DNA of 64,000 nucleotides, taken from contig NZ_CP129212.1 of the NCBI RefSeq assembly GCF_030413175.1, forward strand, positions 3,286,001 to 3,350,000, in the 5' to 3' direction. Below, piece after piece: positions 57,358-64,000 of the stretch (position 1 is its first letter; each line of letters opens with the position of its first letter). The notes beneath the pieces are model-generated. The model did no database searches. It had not been told where the DNA came from and saw nothing but the letters and a program-made list of their open reading frames with translations. The DNA is from Bradyrhizobium roseum. GTDB lineage: Bacteria > Pseudomonadota > Alphaproteobacteria > Rhizobiales > Xanthobacteraceae. The position numbers and the translations under genes were made by a program.

Positions 57358-57660
57358 ATGATCACCGAAATCGCACAAATCGACGTCAAGCCCGGCACCG
57401 AGAAGGATTTTGAGGCGGCCGTCGCCAAGGCGCGTCCGCTGTTCCTGCGCGCCAAGGGCGGCAAGGGGTTCGAACTGCACAAATCCATCGAGAAGCCGCA
57501 GCGCTACCGGCTGATGGCGCAGTGGGAGACGCTGGAAAATCACACCGTGGATTTTCGCGGTTCGGAAGATTTCACCGCCTGGCGCGGGCTGGTCGGGCAG
57601 TATTTTGCCGCGCCGCCCGAGGTCGAGCACACCGAGACGGTGCTGACCACGGACGGCTGA
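57358..57660 (+). CDS. Antibiotic biosynthesis monooxygenase (ABM) domain protein
   Basis: A 100-residue dimeric alpha-beta barrel protein: MITEIAQIDVKPGTEKDFEA, GFELHKSIEKPQRYRLMAQW, TLENHTVDFRGSEDFTAWR. ABM proteins oxidise quinol-like or heme-like substrates without added cofactor, or only bind them; the reaction cannot be told. It is convergent with the AI-2E permease gene. Confidence 0.87.
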   Translation: MITEIAQIDVKPGTEKDFEAAVAKARPLFLRAKGGKGFELHKSIEKPQRYRLMAQWETLENHTVDFRGSEDFTAWRGLVGQYFAAPPEVEHTETVLTTDG

Positions 57661-57666
57661 TGCGGG

Positions 57667-58791
57667 TCAGGCGCTCGCGCCCGCAGGCAGCCCGTCCGCC
57701 TTGAAATGGTCGATCATCACCTTGGCGATCGCCATCAGCGGCAGCGCGAGCGCCAGCCCCCAGATGCCGAATACGACGCCGAGCAGGATCTGGAACGCAA
57801 ACAGCGTGGCGGGCGGGATATCCAGCGCCTGGCGCTGAATGATCGGCGTCAGCACGTAGCTTTCCAGCGCGTGCACGCCGAGGAACAGGATGAAGGCGGA
57901 AAGTGCGGCGACCCATCCGGAGGCAAGACTGGCCAGCACCACGATCAGCCCCCCGAGGATGGCGCCGACGGTCGGGATGAAGGCGAGAAGGCCGGCCTGG
58001 ATGCCCAGGATGAACGAACTCTGGATGCCGATGATCGACAGCCCGATCCAGGTCACCAGAAACACCGCGACCATGGTGATGATCTGCGCAATCAGCCAGC
58101 GTTCCAGCGTCTCGCCGATCCGGTCGACGATGGCTGTCGCCCGCGTGCGATGCTTTGACGGCGCCATGAACAGCAGGCCGTCGCGGTAGACGCTTGGCTG
58201 GGTCGCAAAGGCGATGCCCAGAAACAGCACGATGAAGAAGTTTCCGACCGCGCTCGCCGTGCCCAGGATCAGTTTCAGGCTCTGGCTGAAGATGGCGCCG
58301 CCACTGGCTGCAATCGTGCCGGCGCTGGGAAGGTTGTTGTGCGGCGTCGGCGGCGCTGCGGCGGGCGCGGGATCATCCGAAGTCTGCGACAGGCTGCCGA
58401 AGTCGAAGAAGCTGGTGTCGATGCCGTTGCGTTCCAGAAAGCCCTTGACGTTGACGAGCTGCGATTTGAGCGTGTTGCTCAACGCCGTGGTCTGTTTGCC
58501 GATCGTGGTGCCGCCGAGAAAGACGATGCCGGACAGCATGCCGGCCACGACCAGGCAGACCGCCGTCAGCCGCAGCGCATGCGGCAGCCGCACCACGCGT
58601 CCGAGCAGATTGCTCATGGCATTCAGCGCAACCCCGAGCAGCACGCCGGCAAAGATCAGGAACAGCGTCGCGGCGAACTGCCAGGCGAACGCGAGCAGGG
58701 CGATGAACAGCACGACGCCGATGCCGCCGACCGAGATCGCCCACGCCAGATCGTTGCGGGCCTGAGGGCGATTGTCAGCGGGACCTGTCAC
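57667..58791 (-). CDS. AI-2E family permease
   Basis: A 374-residue inner-membrane protein of the AI-2E/UPF0118 family, second of its kind in the window and of ordinary length. N-terminal helices (about 12-45 and 65-90), a periplasmic segment, then SFILGIQAGLLAFIPTVGAILGG in the C-terminal half. It lacks the long cytosolic extension of the first copy. Substrate unknown. Start is GTG 58791 with AAGGAA upstream. Confidence 0.9.
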   Translation of the reverse strand: MTGPADNRPQARNDLAWAISVGGIGVVLFIALLAFAWQFAATLFLIFAGVLLGVALNAMSNLLGRVVRLPHALRLTAVCLVVAGMLSGIVFLGGTTIGKQTTALSNTLKSQLVNVKGFLERNGIDTSFFDFGSLSQTSDDPAPAAAPPTPHNNLPSAGTIAASGGAIFSQSLKLILGTASAVGNFFIVLFLGIAFATQPSVYRDGLLFMAPSKHRTRATAIVDRIGETLERWLIAQIITMVAVFLVTWIGLSIIGIQSSFILGIQAGLLAFIPTVGAILGGLIVVLASLASGWVAALSAFILFLGVHALESYVLTPIIQRQALDIPPATLFAFQILLGVVFGIWGLALALPLMAIAKVMIDHFKADGLPAGASA

Positions 58792-58942
58792 GGTGATTCC
58801 TTCTCGAGATAAATATTGCCGGGCCAGTCTTTCGGCAAAACGCCGCCGGGATCAAGCAGCAGCGAACGCGCCGGTTTGACGCCGCCGCGCCTATTATGCC
58901 AAGCGTTTCATGGACCTGACAGTGCGGGCCGGCGAGGGCGAG

Positions 58943-59644
58943 ATGATTCTAAAATGGTTCGGCCCGCTTGCGCTGCTGGCGGCGCTGGTGATCGGCGACC
59001 AGGTCAGGATCAACCGGCCTGCCCACAAATATCGCCTGACGCTGGAAGTCGAGACGCCGGACGGCCGTAAATCGGCTTCCAGCGTCCTGGCTGTCCATCC
59101 TGACCGCAGCTACGCTCGCCGCGGCCAGACCCGTACGCTGGGCGAGGCCGTTTTCGTCGATCTCGGGCAGGGCAAGAACCTCGTCGCGCTACTGGCGCAT
59201 GTCGACAACGACAAGCTCGAACTCGACGGCATCAATTATGTCGCCTTGCGCGCCTATACGGTCGCTTCCGGGGGCAAACGGGTCTCATTCAACGCGATGA
59301 GCGCGCAGACCGGCATCGTGCCGGTGAAGGCAGAGCTCGTTCCGGTGCTCGTGACCTTCGCCGACCCGGCCAATCCCGCCTCGGCGCGGGCCGTGGCGCC
59401 GGACGAAGCCGAAGCGGTGTTCGGGAAGGGTTATCGCCTCCAGGGAATGACCGCCGAGGTGGTGCCGAACGGATTTTGGCCGCTGGATTTCGGTGGCGTC
59501 CTAGGCGAGCCGGTGACGCGCTCAATCCCGGCAAAACTGCCCTGGCTCGCCGGCACCGGCAACTCGGCTGCCACTGCGCTCCGGGCCGCCGGTTTGCCCG
59601 GGATCGACGGCATCGATGCCGGCGAAGCGTTCACGCGAAAATAG
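58943..59644 (+). CDS. Exported or membrane-anchored protein of unknown function
   Basis: About 233 residues with a short N-terminal hydrophobic helix (WFGPLALLAALVIGDQV) and a beta-rich mature part (YRLTLEVETPDGRKSASSVL, GEAVFVDLGQGKNLVALLAH, PVLVTFADPANPASARAV). Comparable proteins are frequent hypotheticals in Bradyrhizobium (from memory). An upstream ATG at 58910 is also in frame. It is probably periplasmic; role unknown. Confidence 0.75.
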   Translation: MILKWFGPLALLAALVIGDQVRINRPAHKYRLTLEVETPDGRKSASSVLAVHPDRSYARRGQTRTLGEAVFVDLGQGKNLVALLAHVDNDKLELDGINYVALRAYTVASGGKRVSFNAMSAQTGIVPVKAELVPVLVTFADPANPASARAVAPDEAEAVFGKGYRLQGMTAEVVPNGFWPLDFGGVLGEPVTRSIPAKLPWLAGTGNSAATALRAAGLPGIDGIDAGEAFTRK

Positions 59645-59767
59645 CAACGCAGCCCCGCTGCTGCCCTTCGGATATTGATCCGAAGCCGCTGCGCAGGCAT
59701 TATCTTCTGTGATCATGGCCCAACCCAGAAGATTCTTGCACAGGACAATGACAGCGGAAGTCTCGCG

Positions 59768-60538
59768 ATGAGGCGTCCCGTGGTCGGGGTGATCGCGAAC
59801 GCCCATCGCGTCGAAAACCGCTTCCAGACCCAAATGGTCGGAGAGCGCAATTTGCGCGCGGTCACCGACGTGTCCGGGGCGTTGCCGCTGATGTTTGCCG
59901 GATCGCCCGAGATCACCGACATCGGCGCGCTGCTCGACGTCGTCGACGGGGTGATCTTGACGGGCGCGCGGGCCAATGTTCATCCGACGCGCTTCAAGAC
60001 CGAGCCGCATGAGAAGCACGAGCCCTACGACATCCACCGCGACGACGTCGCGCTGGCGCTCACCGAGGCCTGCGTTGCCCGCGGCGTCCCCATCTTTGGC
60101 ATCTGCCGCGGCCTGCAGGAGATGAACGTCGCCTTCGGCGGCTCGCTGCATCCGGAAATCCGCGAGATTCCCGGCCGCATGAACCACCGCATGCCGCGGC
60201 TGGAGAACGGCGAGATCCATCCCGATCCCACCGTCGTGTTCGCCGACCGCCACGACGTCTACCTGACGCCCGGCGGCACCTTTGCCAGCCTGCTCGGCTG
60301 CGAGACCATCCGGGTCAATTCGCTGCACGGGCAGGGCATCCTCGACCCCGGCGAGCGCGTCGTGATCGAAGGCATCGCCGAGGACGGCACCATCGAAGCG
60401 ATCCGCATCGCGGACGCCGCAAGTTTTGCGCTGGGTGTGCAGTGGCACGCCGAATACGATCCGCAGCACAACCCGATCAACCGAAAACTGTTCGAGGCGT
60501 TCGGCGCGGCGCTCAAGGCGCACACGCGGGTGGCGTAG
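59768..60538 (+). CDS. Gamma-glutamyl-gamma-aminobutyrate hydrolase family protein
   Basis: A 256-residue class I glutamine-amidotransferase-fold hydrolase (PuuD type) that releases glutamate from gamma-glutamyl amines such as gamma-glutamyl-GABA. Catalytic triad: Cys113 in GICRGLQEMN, His227 and Glu229 in VQWHAEYD. GVILTGARANVHP and VNSLHGQGI are family segments. No other putrescine-pathway gene lies nearby. Start ATG 59768 (MRRPVVGVIA); the frame is open to 59675. Confidence 0.92.
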   Translation: MRRPVVGVIANAHRVENRFQTQMVGERNLRAVTDVSGALPLMFAGSPEITDIGALLDVVDGVILTGARANVHPTRFKTEPHEKHEPYDIHRDDVALALTEACVARGVPIFGICRGLQEMNVAFGGSLHPEIREIPGRMNHRMPRLENGEIHPDPTVVFADRHDVYLTPGGTFASLLGCETIRVNSLHGQGILDPGERVVIEGIAEDGTIEAIRIADAASFALGVQWHAEYDPQHNPINRKLFEAFGAALKAHTRVA

Positions 60539-60574
60539 GCGGCTACGAACCGCCGGTGCGGCACAACTCTCCTG

Positions 60575-60653
60575 ACGTCGTTGCGAGCGCAGCGAAGCAA
60601 TCCATCGGGCGGCAAGCGGAGAGGTGGATTGCTTCGCTACGCTCGCCAGGACG
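60575..60653. repeat. Dispersed palindromic repeat, family B, copy 2
   Basis: The left arm GCGAGCGCAGCGAAGCAATC is matched by its inverse GATTGCTTCGCTACGCTCGC with one mismatch, around a short loop (TCGGGCGGCAAGCGGAGAGG). It is related to the element at 31321 through the GAAGCAATCCAT core. Confidence 0.85.
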
Positions 60654-60830
60654 GTGGATACAGTTTCCGCCCTTTTTCAATACGCTATCCTCCCTGACGC
60701 CCGTGTAGCCACGTTCGACCGCGCCATTCCTGCCATGCATGCGGTCGCTGGCCCGCTCCCCATCCCTTCTGCTATCGTCATGCCCAACAGCACGGCCCGC
60801 TCAACGGCCGCAACACACTGGGAGGATGCG

Positions 60831-61898
60831 ATGGGCGACCGCAACTGGTCGAGACGCGACCTGCTCAAGGCGTCGACGGTTTCCGCCGCCGGCCTTTTGT
60901 TTGCCGAGCCCTTGCGGGCCGCGGCGCCGCCGGCGGAGGAAGTGACGCCGGCGCTGATCGAAGCCGCGAAGAAGGAAGGCAAGCTGTCATTCTATTCGGC
61001 GCTCGAACTCAACACCGCCGAGCGGCTGGCGCGGACGTTCGAGGCGAAATATCCCGGGATCGCCGTCCGCGTCGAGCGCTCCGGCGCGGAGCGGATCTTT
61101 CAGCGCATCGCGCAGGAGCAGGGCAGCGGCATCAAGGCCGTCGACATCGCCAACTCGACCGATCCGGCGCATTATCTCGAATGGAAGAAGAACGACTGGC
61201 TGGCGCCATACCTTCCCGCGGACGTCGCCAAACATTTTCCAGCCGATCAGATCGATCCCGGCGGCATGTATGCGACCTCCTGCGCCTGGATGGAGGTGAT
61301 CGGCTACAACACCAATCTCGTCAAGCGCGAGGACGCGCCCAAAAGCTATGCCGACCTGCTCGATCCGAAATGGATCGGCAAGATGGTCAAGGCCCATCCG
61401 GGCTATAGCGGCGCCATCCTGACCGCGACTTTCGTTCTGGCACGCGATCTCGGCTGGCCGTATCTGGAAAAGCTCGCGCAGCAGAAGATCATGCAGGTGC
61501 AATCGGCCGCCGATCCGCCAAAGAAAATCCTGCTCGGCGAGCGCGCCGTGATGGCCGACGGCAACGACTACAATCTCGTGCTGGCAAAAGACCAGGGCAA
61601 GCCGGTGGAGGTGGTGTATCCTGCGGAAGGATCGCCGCTGATCATCGTGCCGTCGGGCATTTTTCGCGGTGCGCCGAATCCGAACGCGGCAAAGCTGTTC
61701 CAGAACTTCTTCTTCGGCGCGGAGGCCCAGCAATTGCTGGTCGACGTGTTTGCGCACCGCTCCTTTCATGCGCAGGTCAAGGAAAAGGACCAGCACGTCC
61801 CGCTCTCGAGCCTGAAGTTGCTCAAGGCCGACCCGGCCCAGGTGCAGGTACAGAGCGAGGCAATCAAGGCGCGCTACAGCAAGCTCTTCGGCGTTTGA
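60831..61898 (+). CDS. Tat-exported ABC transporter substrate-binding protein
   Basis: A 355-residue extracellular solute-binding protein of the type used for iron or polyamine-like ligands (SBP family 1/6). The twin-arginine signal SRRDLLKASTV (residues 7-17) marks folded export. The mature domain has EGKLSFYSALELNTAERLAR, YPGIAVRVERSGAERIFQRI, YGYNTNL-like IGYNTNLVKRED and FHAQVKEKDQHVPLSSLK. No permease or ATPase gene is adjacent. Start ATG 60831 with GGGAGGATGCG upstream; the frame is open far upstream without homology. Confidence 0.9.
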   Translation: MGDRNWSRRDLLKASTVSAAGLLFAEPLRAAAPPAEEVTPALIEAAKKEGKLSFYSALELNTAERLARTFEAKYPGIAVRVERSGAERIFQRIAQEQGSGIKAVDIANSTDPAHYLEWKKNDWLAPYLPADVAKHFPADQIDPGGMYATSCAWMEVIGYNTNLVKREDAPKSYADLLDPKWIGKMVKAHPGYSGAILTATFVLARDLGWPYLEKLAQQKIMQVQSAADPPKKILLGERAVMADGNDYNLVLAKDQGKPVEVVYPAEGSPLIIVPSGIFRGAPNPNAAKLFQNFFFGAEAQQLLVDVFAHRSFHAQVKEKDQHVPLSSLKLLKADPAQVQVQSEAIKARYSKLFGV

Positions 61899-62156
61899 TT
61901 GCCGCCGTCGTGGGGCGCGCCACGGGAAGTCGTGAATACAATCATTGGTAGTTAAAACACAACCAGTTGTTTGCCTGGCTCATGATGGTTGCGGCCCCTA
62001 CCAGGCGGCGTCCGTACTTTTACGGGCCTGAAAGTTTGGCAGCTCGAGGCTGAAGTCGGATATGCAACGAGGCGCCGCTGCCGCGTCGCGCGATGCCGCC
62101 GCCATGGCCTGATCAAAGCCCGTGCTTGTCCCATCACATCGCGACCGGGAGAGGCT

Positions 62157-64000
62157 ATGAAGATTTCCGGCCGTCTCGCGCTTGCGATGGTTTCGCTGGC
62201 TGTGGCGACGTCTGGCATTGTCGGCGCTTTGGCGTGTTATTTCGTTGCCGAGGCTGCGTCGCGCGGGGTGTTGATCTCGATCGCGGGCGCCGCGCTGGCC
62301 GGTGGCGGAATTGCGTCGGTGCTGGCGATGGCGCTTGCTGCCGGCATCGCCAGGAGGTTCCTAAGACCGCCGTCCGCGGATGACGTCACGGAAACCGTGC
62401 GGGCCAGCGCCTATCAGGCGCTTGTCGATCGCGAGCGGATGGCGCAGGCGATCATCGAAAACGCGCTCGATGCCTTTGTCCAGACCGATGGATCCTGCGT
62501 CGTTCTCGACTGGAGCCCGCATGCCGAAGCCTTGATGGGATGGACGCGCGCCGAGGCGGTCGGGCGGAGCGTGGAAGATCTGGTATTTCCTGAGGCGGAG
62601 CGCCCCGTGCACCGGCAATGGGTCGACCGTTTTCTCAGCGAGGCATCGGGCGACGCCGCCGGCGGGCGATACGAAACACCGCTGCGGCACAAGGATGGAC
62701 GCGAATTCTTTGCCGAGGTGTCGCTGACGGCGCTGCCCAGCGGCGAGGGCTACATCATCAACGCCTTCGTCAGGGACATCACCGAAAAGCGCGCGGCGGA
62801 AGAACAATTGTTCCAGTCGCAGAAGATGGAATCGGTCGGGCAATTGACCGGCGGCATCGCCCACGACTTCAACAACATGCTCACCGTGATCACCGGCACG
62901 ATCGAAATCCTGGCCGAAGGCGTCAAGCACGATCCGGCGCTGACCTCGATCACCAGGATGATCAACGACGCCGCCGACCGGGCGGCGCAACTCACGGCAA
63001 ACCTGCTGTCCTTCGCGCGCAAGCAGCCGCTGCGCCCGCTCGAGACCGACGTCAATGCGCTGATCGAGGAGGCGGTCAAGCTGCTGGCGCCGACGCTCGG
63101 AAGACAGATCGAGATCCAGACGGTGTTGAGCGATGAGGCCTGGCCGGCCCTGGTCGATCGCAGCCAGCTCACGTCGGCGCTGGTCAATCTGGCGATCAAC
63201 GCCCGCGACGCCATGCGCGATGGGGGGAAGCTGCTGTTCAGGACGGGAAATTTCACCCGCCACGCGAATGATGCGGAGGTGGGCGACCTCGGCGCCGGCG
63301 ACTACGTCACCATCGAGGTCATCGACAGCGGCGCCGGCATTCCGCTGGCGATTCGCGACCGGATTTTCGAGCCGTTCTTTTCGACCAAGCAGTTCGGCAC
63401 CGGCACCGGGCTGGGACTGAGCATGGTGTTCGGATTTGCCAAGCAATCCGGCGGCGCCGTCGTCGTCGACGGCGCGGAGAGCAAGGGCGCCTGCTTTCGC
63501 ATCTATCTGCCGAAAGCCGACGCCGGGCCATCCAACGCGCGGGCCACCGGCGATACCGCGATGCCCGACGATGACGAACTGATCGGCGGATCTGAAACGA
63601 TTCTCTGCGTCGAGGATGATGACGTCGTGCGCGCGCATGTCACAGGCCGCCTGCAAAGCCTCGGCTACACCGTCATCACGGCATCCCATCCGGCCGAGGC
63701 GCTCGACATCGTCAATGCCGGCGTGGCGTTCGATCTCCTGTTCACCGACATCGTCATGCCCGGTTCGATGAACGGGCGGCAGCTCGCGCAAAAGATCGCC
63801 GGGCTGCGGCCGCCGCTCCGGGTGCTCTACACCTCGGGCAATACGGTCGGCGCCCTTGCCAATGCGCGTCCCGGCGAGGGCGTGCTGCTCTTGAAAAAGC
63901 CGTATCGCAAGTCCGAACTGGCGCGCATGGTCCGCCTCGTCCTCGATCGCCCGATCGATCACATGGGCGACCCGATCCCGCTGCCCTATTCGGTGCAGGA
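62157..64000 (+). CDS. Hybrid sensor histidine kinase with receiver domain (cut at the right edge)
   Basis: 614 codons without a stop. Two N-terminal helices (about 7-30 and 36-64), a PAS domain (about 95-210), a HisKA dimerisation domain with GGIAHDFNN (phospho-His236), an HATPase domain with [19 protein letters not shown] and [10 protein letters not shown], and a receiver domain (about 481-597) with acidic EDDD, phospho-Asp531 in TDIVMPG and a conserved LLKKPY. The absence of a periplasmic loop of size suggests sensing in or near the membrane or by PAS. Start ATG 62157 with GGGAGAGG upstream. The partner is unknown. Confidence 0.93.
   Translation, partial: MKISGRLALAMVSLAVATSGIVGALACYFVAEAASRGVLISIAGAALAGGGIASVLAMALAAGIARRFLRPPSADDVTETVRASAYQALVDRERMAQAIIENALDAFVQTDGSCVVLDWSPHAEALMGWTRAEAVGRSVEDLVFPEAERPVHRQWVDRFLSEASGDAAGGRYETPLRHKDGREFFAEVSLTALPSGEGYIINAFVRDITEKRAAEEQLFQSQKMESVGQLTGGIAHDFNNMLTVITGTIEILAEGVKHDPALTSITRMINDAADRAAQLTANLLSFARKQPLRPLETDVNALIEEAVKLLAPTLGRQIEIQTVLSDEAWPALVDRSQLTSALVNLAINARDAMRDGGKLLFRTGNFTRHANDAEVGDLGAGDYVTIEVIDSGAGIPLAIRDRIFEPFFSTKQFGTGTGLGLSMVFGFAKQSGGAVVVDGAESKGACFRIYLPKADAGPSNARATGDTAMPDDDELIGGSETILCVEDDDVVRAHVTGRLQSLGYTVITASHPAEALDIVNAGVAFDLLFTDIVMPGSMNGRQLAQKIAGLRPPLRVLYTSGNTVGALANARPGEGVLLLKKPYRKSELARMVRLVLDRPIDHMGDPIPLPYSVQ

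Noticed and set aside
62361..63962. 533-codon minus-strand ORF opposite the hybrid kinase
   Set aside because: Shadow of the plus-strand gene, which has complete kinase and receiver motifs; the minus translation is rich in Arg, Asp and His with no domain.

Overview
The window reads as a chromosomal stretch of an alphaproteobacterium of the Bradyrhizobium/Rhodopseudomonas group (Nitrobacteraceae). The evidence is high GC coding bias, a magnesium-type HemB, an LdtR-type MarR regulator, a GcrA-family protein, NadQ-controlled nadABC, gene orders typical of Rhizobiales (nrdR-ribD-ribE-ribH-nusB-thiL; plsX-fabH-ihfA-merR-tRNA-Pro), and dispersed palindromic repeats of a style common in that genus. 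I see no phage, insertion sequence, CRISPR array or plasmid gene. The species assignment is inference.

Left part (1-31 kb): a truncated hemB; ldtR with a strong terminator; two small unknown genes; a glutathione transferase; glyA; the nrdR-riboflavin-nusB-thiL operon, interrupted by a palindromic repeat before ribH; a cold-shock gene; the proton pyrophosphatase hppA followed by a 51-codon gene between two terminators; a TctC-type binding protein; a long AI-2E-type permease; a diheme cytochrome; bamE; a cytochrome bc1 chaperone and YceD; plsX-fabH; ihfA-merR; tRNA-Pro(GGG); a gene-poor stretch with small membrane ORFs; a monoheme cytochrome c behind a FixK2-like box; a DapA-like enzyme with an SDR; a GcrA paralogue; a GrlR-like protein; acetamidase/formamidase; YdcF and DUF169 proteins.

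Middle part (31-44 kb): a saccharopine-dehydrogenase-like enzyme, then an exopolysaccharide locus: Wzy-like polymerase, WbaP-like initiating transferase and GT4 glycosyltransferase on the minus strand, a Wzc-like chain-length protein on the plus strand, a FemAB/GNAT-type acyltransferase and a NodB-fold protein. It recalls holdfast (hfs) and unipolar-polysaccharide (upp) gene sets, but no outer-membrane exporter or flippase is in view. Two members look catalytically degenerate: the Wzc kinase domain lacks a Walker A motif, and the NodB-fold protein lacks most of its metal ligands. An HWE-type sensor kinase flanks the locus.

Right part (43-64 kb): DUF2842 and heme A synthase; an FTR1 iron permease; nadQ-nadA-nadB-nadC with two palindromic operators over the nadA promoter and ribosome-binding site; metY; a CoA-binding protein; a crotonase-fold protein lacking both usual glutamates; a thioesterase; rplM-rpsI with a recognisable promoter, leader hairpin and terminator; a membrane diguanylate cyclase with an intact I-site; small unknown genes; a second AI-2E permease; a glutamine-amidotransferase-type hydrolase; a Tat-exported binding protein; and a hybrid sensor kinase cut by the right edge.

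Most of the window is ordinary core genome. The parts most worth a second look are the polysaccharide locus with its two degenerate enzymes, the NAD operator pair, the FixK2-like box, and the small genes and palindromic repeats.
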